Origin: Planctomycetota bacterium
Lineage (GTDB): Bacteria > Planctomycetota > SZUA-567 > H5-PLA8
NCBI GenBank assembly: GCA_023150555.1
Contig: JAKLKQ010000031.1
Location: 8,277-71,541, forward strand
Direction of reading: 5' to 3'
DNA length: 63,265 nt
Position numbers and translations under genes: made by a program. Of this stretch, positions 54,422 through 63,200 are shown in pieces (the stretch's first letter is position 1; each line of letters opens with the position of its first letter). Under the pieces are notes generated by a model. It did no database searches. It saw nothing but the letters and a program-made list of their open reading frames with translations, and was not told the DNA's origin.

Positions 54422-56038
54422 TCACTTTGAGAGCAGGCAGCGCCCGTCCATCTCCTTGGTCGGCGGGACGCCCAGCAGGTGCAGCACGGTCGGGGCGAGG
54501 TCCGCGAGGCGCCCATCGGAGATCAGCTTGGCCTTCTTGTGGCGTTCGCTGACCAGAAAGACCGGTACGGGGTTGGTCGTGTGCGCGGTGTGCGGGCCGT
54601 TGCTCTCTTCGTCCCACATCTGTTCGCAGTTGCCGTGGTCGGCCGTGATCAGGACCTCGCCGCCGGCGGCCAGCATCGCTTCGCACAGCTTGCCGATCGC
54701 CGCGTCGACGGTCTCGACGGCCTTCACCGCCGCAGGAAGCACGCCGGTGTGGCCGACCATGTCGCCGTTGGCGTAGTTGAGCATCAGGAACGCGAACTTG
54801 CCGCTCTTTATCGCGTCCACGGCGTGTTGCGTCACTTCCGCGGCGCTCATCTCGGGCTGCAAGTCGTACGTCGCGACCTTGGGCGAGGCGGCCATGTAGC
54901 GCTCCTCGCCGGGGAAGGGTTCCTCGCGCCCGCCGTTGAGGAAGAACGTCACGTGCGGGTACTTCTCGGTCTCGGCGCTGTGGTACTGCTTGAGTCCCGC
55001 GTTGGCGACGGCCTCGGCCAGCGTGCCGCCGAGCGGGTTGGCGTCGAAGGCGACGGGGCAGTCGAAGCCGGCGCGGTAGTCGGTCAGCGTGACGAGGTGG
55101 ATCTTCGGCGGCGTGCCGCGCGCCCAGCCGGGGCTGGGGTCCTTCGCGGTCTTCGCTTCGAAGTCCTTCTCGATCAGCGCGCGCACGATCTGGCGCGGGC
55201 GGTCGCTGCGGTGGTTGAAGCTGATGGCCGCGTCGCCGCCGCGGATCAGGCCCTGCGGCTTGCCGCCGGCATCGACGATCACCGTCGGGCGGATGAACTC
55301 GTCGTTCTCGGCCGGATACTTCGCGCCTTCGGCGTGCTTGGCTTCGCGCGCGTAGGCGTTCTCGACGGCTTCGAGCGCGGACTTCGCAGTGAACTCGGCG
55401 GTGCCGTGCACCATGGCCTCGTAGGCGAGCTTCGTCCGCGGCCAGCGCTTGTCGCGGTCCATCGCGTAGTAGCGCCCGATCACGGTGCCCACGATGCCCA
55501 CGCCGGTTTCGTCGAGCGCGGCCTGAAGCTCGCCGACCCACTGCTTGCCGCTGTGCGGGGCGGTGTCGCGCCCGTCGGTGAAGAGGTGGTAGACGACCTG
55601 CTCGCGCTTCAGCCCCGCGTCCTTGGCCAGCCTCGCCAGGGCGACGTAGTGGTCCTTGGCGCTGTGCACGAAGGCGCCGCTGACGAGCCCGAAGAGGTGC
55701 AGGCGGCTGTTGTTACGCTTTGCGTGCTCGGCGGCGCCCACCAGCGCGGGGTTCTTGAAGAACGAGCCGTCTTCGATGCTTCGCGAGATGCGCAGCAGGT
55801 CCTGCCAGACGACGCGCCCGGCGCCGATGTTCAGGTGCCCGACCTCGCTGTTGCCCATCGTGCCGCCGGGGAGGCCGACGTCGGCGCCGCTGGTCTTGAG
55901 CGTCGCGTAGGGATACGCCTTCGTCAGGCGGTCGTAGTTGGGCTTCTTCGCCACATGCACGGCGTTGTAGGGGCCGGGCGGGGCGAGGCCCCATCCGTCC
56001 ATGATCACGAGCATTACGGGTTTGGGCGCGGCGGGCAT
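54422..56038 (-). CDS. gpmI: 2,3-bisphosphoglycerate-independent phosphoglycerate mutase
   Basis: The 538-residue glycolytic enzyme converts 3- to 2-phosphoglycerate using two Mn ions. The catalytic Ser is S64 in TMGNSEVGHLNIGAGR. Metal ligands include D14 in MLVIMDGWG and those in NYANGDMVGHTG and LITADHGNCE. FNHRSDRPRQI and NYDRLTKAYP are also family motifs. The length is near the usual 510-540. It lies 82 bases after the gene for a membrane-anchored sigma factor on the same strand. Confidence 0.95.
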   Translation of the reverse strand: MPAAPKPVMLVIMDGWGLAPPGPYNAVHVAKKPNYDRLTKAYPYATLKTSGADVGLPGGTMGNSEVGHLNIGAGRVVWQDLLRISRSIEDGSFFKNPALVGAAEHAKRNNSRLHLFGLVSGAFVHSAKDHYVALARLAKDAGLKREQVVYHLFTDGRDTAPHSGKQWVGELQAALDETGVGIVGTVIGRYYAMDRDKRWPRTKLAYEAMVHGTAEFTAKSALEAVENAYAREAKHAEGAKYPAENDEFIRPTVIVDAGGKPQGLIRGGDAAISFNHRSDRPRQIVRALIEKDFEAKTAKDPSPGWARGTPPKIHLVTLTDYRAGFDCPVAFDANPLGGTLAEAVANAGLKQYHSAETEKYPHVTFFLNGGREEPFPGEERYMAASPKVATYDLQPEMSAAEVTQHAVDAIKSGKFAFLMLNYANGDMVGHTGVLPAAVKAVETVDAAIGKLCEAMLAAGGEVLITADHGNCEQMWDEESNGPHTAHTTNPVPVFLVSERHKKAKLISDGRLADLAPTVLHLLGVPPTKEMDGRCLLSK

Positions 56039-56120
56039 GCAGGTGTCCTCTCGAGCGGTTGCACGGCAGTGCCGAGCGTAACGCGTCGGGAGAACATCGG
56101 CAAGAACGGCATGGAGGGAC

Positions 56121-57626
56121 TCAGTCGTTCAGCGGTTCTAAGGTCACGGCGGGCCGGGTGTAGCTGCGGCGTTGGTGGCGCGTGGCGGCGGCTTCGCGGA
56201 CCGGCGCGGGGATCTCGTCCTCGCCGATCTCGTCGAGCGTCACGCGCGAGAGCCCGAAGTTGGCGAGCGAGAGGACCAGGGCGCCGGACGGGTAGGGCGC
56301 GTCGTACGCCAGTAGCGAGTTGATCTGCCCGTTGCAGGACGAGACGGCGACGCGGTCGAAGAGGTACATTTCGACGACCATGCGGCGTTCCGCGAACTTC
56401 AGCTGGGACTTCACTTCGTAGAACGTCCTGCGCGGGACCGTGCGGCCGTGGATCCAGGAGATGCCGTATTCGCCCCGGTCGGCCTGGTTCGTGAGCCGGC
56501 AGAACTCGAAGCGTACGCGCACCGGACGCGGGGGGATCGCGACCTTGAGCAGCGCCCATGCGTCGTCGGCGGTGGCGACGTGACCGGGCAGGTTCGTGTC
56601 GGGGGTATGCCAATTCCACCTGCCGCTGATCAACCGCAGGTCGGAGGGAATGCCCTTCTCGAAGGTCCAGATGCGGTGGAGCCGGGCCGTCTCTGCCGTG
56701 GGCGCCTCCTTTATAGGGTGCGTATGCGGCGTGTCGGCACTCTTCGCCTCGGGTGCGCCGGGCAACGATGCGGCGGGCGGCGGCGCGGCGGGATCGAGCG
56801 CAACGTACGCGCCTGCGGCGAGCGCGGCGGCGGCGGCCAAGCCCAACAGCGCGCGAGTGAATCCGAATCCCGCGCGCGCCGTGGCGCGGAGGCTCTCCCT
56901 CGCCGCTTCCCTGACGCCCGCGCGAACCGCGGCGGAAAGGCCCGGCGGCGCGGACTGGCCGGAGGTGAGCGCTTCGGCACAGAGCCCAGAGCCCAGCAGC
57001 GGCGCGGCGGCGGCGAAACCGCCCTGCGCGAGGTCCTGGCGCAGGGACTCGAGCGCCCGGGTCAGGCGTCCGGAGACGTTGCGCTGGCTGATGTCCAGTT
57101 CCTTGCCTATTTCGGCCTGCGAGAGTTCCGCGCCGAAGTACAGCGCCACGATGCGGCGTTCGGCATCGGGAAGCCGCGCGACGGCCGTGCGCAGCGCGAG
57201 CAGGAGCTCGTCGCGCGCGGCGCCGTCCTGGGCGGGCGTGGGCGCCGGCGGCAGCGGCTCGGCGGCGTCGCGTTCGCGCTTGCATTCGGCGGCGTTCTTC
57301 TTGAGCAGGGCGATGCAACTGTGCGCCAGCGTCTGCATGATCCATCCTCGAGCGTTGCCGCCGGGTTTGAAGCCGCCCGCGAAGCGCCAGATGCGCACCA
57401 TGGCGTCCTGCACGGCCTCCTCGGCGGTCTCGCGGTGGCCGGCGATGTTCAGGGCCAGGTTGTAGCAGGGGGTCACGTAGCGGCGGTGCAACTCGTCGAA
57501 GGCGTCGCGGTCCTTCGCCGATGCGATGGCGAGCAGCAGGTTGCTGTCGGAGGGTGCGGCTTGCGCAGCCGGAGCGGGCTTCGTGCGTACGGGCGATTGG
57601 GTGCGGGCCAGCGAGGCGGCGTGCAT
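56121..57626 (-). CDS. Membrane-anchored ECF sigma factor with extracytoplasmic domain (copy 2)
   Basis: The 501-residue protein has region 2 (RETAEEAVQDAMVRIWRFAG) and region 4 (LSQAEIGKELDISQRNVSGR). A linker, one membrane helix at about 258-276 and a beta-rich C-terminal domain of about 180 residues follow. That domain contains RIWTFEKGIPSDLRLISGRW, YGISWIHGRTVPRRTFY and TLDEIGEDEIPAPVRE. It shares this plan and these motifs with the proteins at 33662-35197 and 59217-60761. It may be co-transcribed with gpmI. Confidence 0.85.
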   Translation of the reverse strand: MHAASLARTQSPVRTKPAPAAQAAPSDSNLLLAIASAKDRDAFDELHRRYVTPCYNLALNIAGHRETAEEAVQDAMVRIWRFAGGFKPGGNARGWIMQTLAHSCIALLKKNAAECKRERDAAEPLPPAPTPAQDGAARDELLLALRTAVARLPDAERRIVALYFGAELSQAEIGKELDISQRNVSGRLTRALESLRQDLAQGGFAAAAPLLGSGLCAEALTSGQSAPPGLSAAVRAGVREAARESLRATARAGFGFTRALLGLAAAAALAAGAYVALDPAAPPPAASLPGAPEAKSADTPHTHPIKEAPTAETARLHRIWTFEKGIPSDLRLISGRWNWHTPDTNLPGHVATADDAWALLKVAIPPRPVRVRFEFCRLTNQADRGEYGISWIHGRTVPRRTFYEVKSQLKFAERRMVVEMYLFDRVAVSSCNGQINSLLAYDAPYPSGALVLSLANFGLSRVTLDEIGEDEIPAPVREAAATRHQRRSYTRPAVTLEPLND

Positions 57627-57710
57627 AGGGCGCTTTTCCCCGGTCTCAACTTCTCTATTGAGCCGCCGCGGGGATTAGAACGGAATTTCCGAAAAAAAGG
57701 GGCGAGGGAA

Positions 57711-57801
57711 GTTAAGAGATTACAGATTAGAGATAATAGTTAATCGATCCCGGCCTCCGGCCGGCCAACTCTCATCTGTTATCTCTTAACTCTAAACTGT
57801 T
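57711..57801. repeat. Two inverted heptamer tracts between permease and sigma-factor genes
   Basis: The left tract runs GTTAAGA, GATTACA, GATTAGA, GATAATA and GTTAATC from 57711. The right tract runs AACTCTC, ATCTGTT, ATCTCTT, AACTCTA and AACTGTT from 57767. Most of one tract is the reverse complement of the other, so the region could form a long imperfect hairpin. Confidence 0.6.
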
Positions 57802-57818
57802 GTTTCTCGCCCCTGCTG

Positions 57819-58949
57819 TTACACGCGGAAGACCATCGCCGGTTCGACGCGGCGCAGGCGGGAGATGGGCATCAGTACGCTGCCGAAGCAGGTGCCCATG
57901 GTCAGGGCGATGACAAAGGCGACCAGCGGCCAGGGCATCTCGACGAGCGTCCCTGCGGCGGAAGCCGCCACGCTGAGCGCAAAGCTGATGCTTAAGCCCA
58001 CGCTCAGGCCCACGACGCCGCAGATGGCACCCTGTTCGAGCACGATGCGCGAGAGGTCGCCCATGCCGGCGCCCAGCGCCTTCAGCACGCCGAACTCGCC
58101 GATGCGCTCCAGCGTCATCGCGTAGAGCGTCTGGCTGACGATCACGCCGCCGACCAGCAGGCCCAGCAGCGCGGCGACGATGAAGCCGATGCCGACGCCG
58201 GTCTCGACCAGCCAGTAGATCCGGGTGCGCCAACTGAAGCCCGAGGTGGTGTGCACTTCCACGCCGGGGATGCGTGCGGCGATGGCCGCGCGCACGGCTT
58301 CGGCGTCGGCGCCTTCCTCGGTCTTGACCAGGAAATAGATGGCCGTCTTGCCGCCCTCGGTCACCCAGCCGTAGTCGTGGCTGCGGTCGAGGGAGGTGAA
58401 GATCAGCGGAGTGGTGGTGAAGGTGCGCATGCCCTGGGTGAATCCGACCACTTTCGCGCGGCGGCCCATGATCTCGACGGTGTCGCCCAATTCGACGCCG
58501 CCCAGCTTCGCCCGTTCGCTCTCGTCGATGATGATCGCGTCGCGGTTGTGGACGTCTTCCAGGCGCCCTTCGGCCAGGTCCAGCGGCGGGAACTGCTGCC
58601 CGCGCGTGTCGATGCCGACGACCTGGACGCTCATGTTGCCGCCGCTGGGCAGGCGCCACATCGTGTATGAGACGTTGAACTCCTCGACGTCCGCGACGCC
58701 CGGCACCTGCTCGATCAGGTACTTATTGCGGCGGTCGAAGGGCGTGGCGAAGTCGAAGGTCTTGACGTCGACCTTGCTGACCCACAGGTCGGCGCGGGAG
58801 CGGTCAATCAGCAGCGAGGCGTTGCGCATCAGGCCCAGCAGCATCCCGACCTCGACGGTGACCAGCACCACCGAGAAGACCACGCCGAAGACGACCATCG
58901 CCATGCGCGCGCGGTCGCGCTTCAGGATGCGCCAGCCGATGCTCAACAT
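57819..58949 (-). CDS. FtsX/DevC-type ABC transporter permease (orphan, copy 2)
   Basis: The 376-residue protein matches the permease at 21800-22948 in plan and in much of its sequence: MLSIGWRILKRDRARMAMVV at the start, ASLLIDRSRADLWVSKV, VGGVIVSQTLYAMTLERIGE and the end ISRLRRVEPAMVFRV. It begins one base after the stop of the 78-residue membrane protein. No ATPase is adjacent. Confidence 0.87.
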   Translation of the reverse strand: MLSIGWRILKRDRARMAMVVFGVVFSVVLVTVEVGMLLGLMRNASLLIDRSRADLWVSKVDVKTFDFATPFDRRNKYLIEQVPGVADVEEFNVSYTMWRLPSGGNMSVQVVGIDTRGQQFPPLDLAEGRLEDVHNRDAIIIDESERAKLGGVELGDTVEIMGRRAKVVGFTQGMRTFTTTPLIFTSLDRSHDYGWVTEGGKTAIYFLVKTEEGADAEAVRAAIAARIPGVEVHTTSGFSWRTRIYWLVETGVGIGFIVAALLGLLVGGVIVSQTLYAMTLERIGEFGVLKALGAGMGDLSRIVLEQGAICGVVGLSVGLSISFALSVAASAAGTLVEMPWPLVAFVIALTMGTCFGSVLMPISRLRRVEPAMVFRV

Positions 58950-58950
58950 G

Positions 58951-59187
58951 TCAGCGGCCCGTTCGGCCGGCGCCCTTGCGGCGTGCGGCGCGGAAGCAGA
59001 TCGCGTCGCTGGCCAGCCACGCCAGGTTGACCGCCAGCAGCACCGGCAGCAGCGCCAGGCCCAGCAGGCCGCGCAGCAGGCCGCCGCTCGCTTCTTCCGG
59101 TGCGGCCTCGTCGGCGGGCAGCGTCAAGGCCACGGTGCGCGCGGGGGCGGCGGGCGGGGTCTCGAGGAACCGGGTGCTGGTCTTCAT
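58951..59187 (-). CDS. Small membrane protein of unknown function
   Basis: The 78-residue protein has one long hydrophobic segment (GLLRGLLGLALLPVLLAVNL) and a basic C-terminus. It lies 29 bases after the sigma-factor fusion and one base before the permease gene, in one probable operon. No family is recognised. Its position mirrors that of the DUF2892-like gene after sigma-factor copy 1. Confidence 0.6.
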   Translation of the reverse strand: MKTSTRFLETPPAAPARTVALTLPADEAAPEEASGGLLRGLLGLALLPVLLAVNLAWLASDAICFRAARRKGAGRTGR

Positions 59188-59216
59188 GAACGGTTCTCCT
59201 CTATCTTCGCCGCGAG

Positions 59217-60761
59217 TTACTCGGCGCCTTCCATCGCGGGTTCGGTGGCGTGCTCGCGCCCGGGCGGGCGCAGGTGCAGCTCGCGCTTGCGGTGGCTCGT
59301 CATCTTGTACCTGGCCTTCATGCCTTCGATGTCTCGCACGAAGGCGGGGATTTCCGATTCGGCGATCTCGTCGAGTTCCAGCTTCTCCAGGCCCACGCTC
59401 CCCAGCGAGAAGTGCAGCCCCTCGCTCGGATACGCCGCGTCGAACTCGGTCAGGGAGATGATGCCCTTGCCGTCGGTGGCGACGACGTAGTGGTCCCAGA
59501 CGTAAATGCGCATGACGGGCGTGAGGCTATGGAAGGTGGGCTTGTTCACGGTCGGGGAATAGTTAGTCCGCGGCAGCAGCGAGCGGCCTTTCGACCAGTT
59601 GATCCCGAACTCGACGGGGCCCTTGCTGCCGGGCTCGACGCACAGATGGAAGGTGCCCACCAGCGGGCGCTTCGGCGCCGGATCCGGCAGGCGCACCCAG
59701 ACTTCGAAGCCCGCGCTCATGTATGCGGGGCGTTTGCCCTGGGCGGGCACGAAGTCCCACCAACTGCTGTCGGCCTTCAGGTCCGCGGGTTCGCCGTTCT
59801 CGAAGGTCCACCTGCGGTGCAGGGGCGCGGGCGGTTCGTTCTTGGCCACGGCCTCGGCGAGTTCCGGCGTCTTCTTCTCGAGCGACGAGGTCGGCGCGAC
59901 GGCGGGGCGTTGCTGCGCCGACTGCACGGAGACGTACAGGATCCCGCTGCCGGCGGCCGCGATCAGCGCGACGATGCCGAGCGTCTGGGGAACGGAGAGG
60001 CCCTTCGCGGCGGCCAGGCGCACGCTCTGTTCGGCGCCGCCCTTCAGTACCGTGGCCGTGACGGCGGCCTTCAGCGCGGCGGGCGCGGCGTGGCCGGTGG
60101 CCAGCACGTCGTCCAGGCCGCTGCCCAGCAACGGCACGGCCGCGGCGTAGCCGCCCTGCTCGAGTGTGCGGCGCAGGCCGGTGAGTACGCGCTCCAGGCG
60201 CCCGCTGACGGTGCGCTGCGGGATGGCCATTTCGCGGCCGATCTCTTCCTGCGAGAGGTCGCAGCCGTAGTACAGCGCGACCAGGCGGCGTTCGAATTCG
60301 GGCAGCGCGTCGATGGCGTTGTGCAGCGCGCGGGTGATCTCGTCGTGCGCCAGCCGCTCCTGGGGCGGGGCGCCGGTGCTGGATTCGTTCACGGTTTGCT
60401 CTTCCCTCCGGCGCTCGGCGGCGCGTTTCTTGAGGTTCCTGAGGCAGCAGCGGGCGAGGGTCTGGAGGATCCAGCCGCGCGCGTTGCCCGCGGGATCGAA
60501 GGTGCCGGCGGAGGTCCAGATGCGCAGCAGGGCGTCCTGGACGGCTTCCAGCGCCGCTTCGCGGTTGGCGGTGATGCGCAGCGCGAGGTTGTAGCAGGGG
60601 GTTTCGTAGCGTTCGAAGAGCGCGGAGAAGGCCGCGTGGTCCTTCTCTTCGGCGATCGCGTACAGCAGTTCGGCGTCGGAGCGTTCGCCGGCGGTGGTCG
60701 GGGCGGAATGCGATCGGCTCATGGTGCGCGTTCTCTCGCGGTCCAGGGTCTTGCTTGCCAT
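59217..60761 (-). CDS. Membrane-anchored ECF sigma factor with extracytoplasmic domain (copy 3)
   Basis: The 514-residue protein has region 2 (REAALEAVQDALLRIWTSAG) and region 4 (LSQEEIGREMAIPQRTVSGR). A membrane helix lies at about 259-279. The C-terminal domain has RRWTFENGEPADLKADSSWW, FGINWSKGRSLLPRTNYS and ELDEIAESEIPAFVRD. It heads an operon with the small membrane protein and the permease. Starts at 60761 and 60722 are both possible; the latter has GAGAGAA nearer the codon. Confidence 0.85.
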   Translation of the reverse strand: MASKTLDRERTRTMSRSHSAPTTAGERSDAELLYAIAEEKDHAAFSALFERYETPCYNLALRITANREAALEAVQDALLRIWTSAGTFDPAGNARGWILQTLARCCLRNLKKRAAERRREEQTVNESSTGAPPQERLAHDEITRALHNAIDALPEFERRLVALYYGCDLSQEEIGREMAIPQRTVSGRLERVLTGLRRTLEQGGYAAAVPLLGSGLDDVLATGHAAPAALKAAVTATVLKGGAEQSVRLAAAKGLSVPQTLGIVALIAAAGSGILYVSVQSAQQRPAVAPTSSLEKKTPELAEAVAKNEPPAPLHRRWTFENGEPADLKADSSWWDFVPAQGKRPAYMSAGFEVWVRLPDPAPKRPLVGTFHLCVEPGSKGPVEFGINWSKGRSLLPRTNYSPTVNKPTFHSLTPVMRIYVWDHYVVATDGKGIISLTEFDAAYPSEGLHFSLGSVGLEKLELDEIAESEIPAFVRDIEGMKARYKMTSHRKRELHLRPPGREHATEPAMEGAE

Positions 60762-62154
60762 GGTAGCCGTGCGCCTCCGTCCATCGCCACCTTTTCTATC
60801 GAGCCCCTTCCATCCTTAGCTCCCGATTCCGCAAGAATTTTTAAATACACAAGCTATTGATATGGATGGATTTGCAGAATTTCATGCGCGCTGCACCAGT
60901 GCCTTGGAGCGATAAAATCGGACTCGTGCCGAAGGAGGAAAAGCCGGCCCCTGCGGATGCGTTACCGTGTTAGGCGCACCTTATGTAAGGGCGAGGTCCT
61001 CGCGGTGGGCTTGAGCAAACTGTTGATCGCGGTGCTGCTGGCGCTGGCCTGCTGGGGCGGGCCGGGCGTGCGCGCCGCCTGGTGCCCTTTCCGGCGGACG
61101 CCTATGCCTGGTTCGCTCTCGGATTCGTCCTGATCGCCATCGGCCTCGCCTGCGCCTGACCGCCCCGTTAATCCATACGCAATGCGTAAGTCATCCGCCT
61201 GAATGGGCCCGCGGCGGCGGCGAGACTCGTGCCGCAACTGGGCCGTTCGCCCGCCCATTACCTAATAATATTATAACTATATGAGGGATATATCATTATG
61301 GTTTATATTATATATATTTGGTAATTCGCTGTTGACGTTGCGGCCTGAAAGGGCTTTAATGCTCGTAACACCGGGCCAGGGCGTAAGCCACCTCGCAGTG
61401 CTTGCTCCCCCTGATCCTGGTGCCAAGTGGCCAGCTTGGAGGGTCCCGGCAAGGGCCGGGGCTAAGACCCGACGGTGTGCATCTATGGGCTGCGTATGCA
61501 CGGACCATCCGCAAGGGTGGCGCCGGCGTCACCACCTACCATTATGGGGACTCAAACATGCGAAGTTGGCATAAAGAAAGGAAGTCGAAGGCGTAGCTCC
61601 CATACCTCAATTGATTCCCCGACAATTGAATAGATGAGGCGCGAACGGCGGCGGCTGCTCGAGTCCTGAGTCCTGAGTCCTGAGTCTTGAGTCTTGCGGC
61701 TTGAGTCTTGAGCCCGGCTTTGCGAGAGCCTCTTGAGATACGCAAAGCGTAGCAACGGCGCGGCGCCCCAACGCGAAGCCGCTTGCGCGTGACGCGGGTT
61801 GCTTGTCGCGCCGTAACGACGTGCAGGCGGATCAACCCGCGCACATCTGGTGCAGGCTGTGCCCTCGCTTTGCATCCGGTCAAAAGATAAGGAGGCACCC
61901 CGTCGCCAAGCCAGGAGAGACAGGGTAAAATGGACGAGCGACCGCGAAGCCGTGTAGCGGGTTGTGGGTGCCACGGTCACGAAGTGCCGTGCCGGTTACG
62001 CAAAGCGCAGCGCTTCGACGCACATCACTGGCGTGATATGGCACTCGAAGGAAAGGGCGACACGGAGACCGGGAGCGAAGGATTGTGCCGGGCCACCCGC
62101 CAATCCATTTGGATAGCTTGAATGGAAAACTCGAACCTAACTATGGAGGCAAAG
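60762..62154. other. Gene-poor region
   Basis: No convincing gene is seen in about 1.4 kb. A 58-codon reading frame (60957-61133, plus strand) encodes a hydrophobic segment, and a shifted frame continues it with another hydrophobic stretch to 61159, as if a small membrane-protein gene were broken. Bases 61258-61322 are very AT-rich. A GC-rich stretch with possible stems (61370-61540) could be an RNA but matches nothing I know. A heptamer tract lies at 61661-61716. Bases 61737-61755 repeat a palindrome also found near 50252. Confidence 0.4.
61661..61716. repeat. Eight tandem heptamers, GAGTCYT type
   Basis: Units in register are GAGTCCT (three), GAGTCTT (two), GCGGCTT, GAGTCTT and GAGCCCG. 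This is the clearest heptamer tract in the window. Confidence 0.8.
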
Positions 62155-62883
62155 ATGAGGCGAAATCCGCTGCAATGTCAATATTTCCTGGTTTTCTTCT
62201 TGGCTATTTTTTCAACTACAATCTACTCCGAGGATAAACCAATAGGAAATTGGGACCAATGCAAAGATTTGCTCTACGCCGGGTATGATCGAGCAAAATT
62301 CCTCGAAATCCTTGAGCGAAAGAATTTTGACATTAACTATTGCGATTCCCAGAAGTCCAATCTATTGCATTATGCAGTAATTTGCGACAACCATGATGCA
62401 ATAAAGACTCTATTGGATCGCAATTGTTCTGTCAGTCAGGCTGACGACCACGACATGCTCCCTCTTGACTACGTTCGATCAGCAACGGCATATGAATTAC
62501 TCATTAACCGCAATGCTGCGTGGGGAAAGAAAGCGTACGCTCTTGGGCTTGCATCGGACATCAAGAATAGGTTTGGTATTCGCAAAATGATAGAGTGTAA
62601 AGTTTTTGACGTTAATGAGAAACTTAATTATGGCAGAGGATATTTTCGAGGAGGGACAATCTTGCATGGTTGGGCCTCCGATTGCACGGCAGACAAAGAA
62701 GACATTTCCCTGTTGAACTGGTTGCTGGAAAATGGAGCAGATGTAAATGCGGTTAATGATGCAGAACTTACCCCAATGGATTGCGCGACAGAGGTCGCCG
62801 CCTCAGTGCTTGAGAAGAAGGGGGGCGCCTTGGCAAGAACATTAAAGGCAGACTTAGCATGGCATATCGCTCTAGTAATTTGA
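62155..62883 (+). CDS. Secreted ankyrin-repeat protein
   Basis: The 242-residue protein has a signal peptide (PLQCQYFLVFFLAIFSTTIY). Ankyrin-type repeats are visible as SNLLHYAVICDNHDAIKTLL and LLNWLLENGADVNAVNDAEL followed by TPMD. The start at 62155 has GGAGG five bases upstream; an earlier ATG at 62122 has none. The DNA is markedly AT-richer than the rest of the window, which suggests transfer from elsewhere. Its end overlaps the next frame by 25 bases. Confidence 0.75.
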   Translation: MRRNPLQCQYFLVFFLAIFSTTIYSEDKPIGNWDQCKDLLYAGYDRAKFLEILERKNFDINYCDSQKSNLLHYAVICDNHDAIKTLLDRNCSVSQADDHDMLPLDYVRSATAYELLINRNAAWGKKAYALGLASDIKNRFGIRKMIECKVFDVNEKLNYGRGYFRGGTILHGWASDCTADKEDISLLNWLLENGADVNAVNDAELTPMDCATEVAASVLEKKGGALARTLKADLAWHIALVI

Positions 62884-63200
62884 AGAATTTTTCCGAGTCT
62901 AGCGCAAAATTAAGTAAGGACGAAATTATTGAAGTAGGGGGAGAAGATATGCTCTATGAGGTTGGCTTTTGCGCCAATCATTTGGAATTTGCTAAAATCC
63001 TACTTGCGCGAGGTATAAGCCCCAACAAAAAGTCGATTTACGGCCGAACGGGATTGCACCATTTGGGAATAAATGGCAACAAGGAAATGTACGATCTTTA
63101 TGTAGCGAATGGCGCTAATGAGACAATTGTTGACGAACTTGGATTTACTCCCAAGGAATATCTTCTCCGAAGTATCATTAAGGATTTCTTGCTCTGTTGA
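62859..63200 (+). CDS. Ankyrin-repeat protein, possibly the frameshifted end of the previous gene
   Basis: The 113-residue frame has one or two ankyrin repeats (YGRTGLHHLGINGNKEMYDL). It lacks a signal peptide and overlaps the previous gene, so it may be the displaced C-terminus of a single longer ankyrin protein. It shares the same low GC content. Confidence 0.55.
   Translation: MAYRSSNLKNFSESSAKLSKDEIIEVGGEDMLYEVGFCANHLEFAKILLARGISPNKKSIYGRTGLHHLGINGNKEMYDLYVANGANETIVDELGFTPKEYLLRSIIKDFLLC

Noticed and set aside
60970..60976. GTTAGGC as a further attC core
   Set aside because: No inverse core or paired arms lie at attC distance, and this heptamer is expected several times by chance.
61370..61540. 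Structured RNA in the gene-poor region
   Set aside because: Stems are possible, but no known RNA family (RNase P, tmRNA, 6S, group II intron) could be matched by eye.
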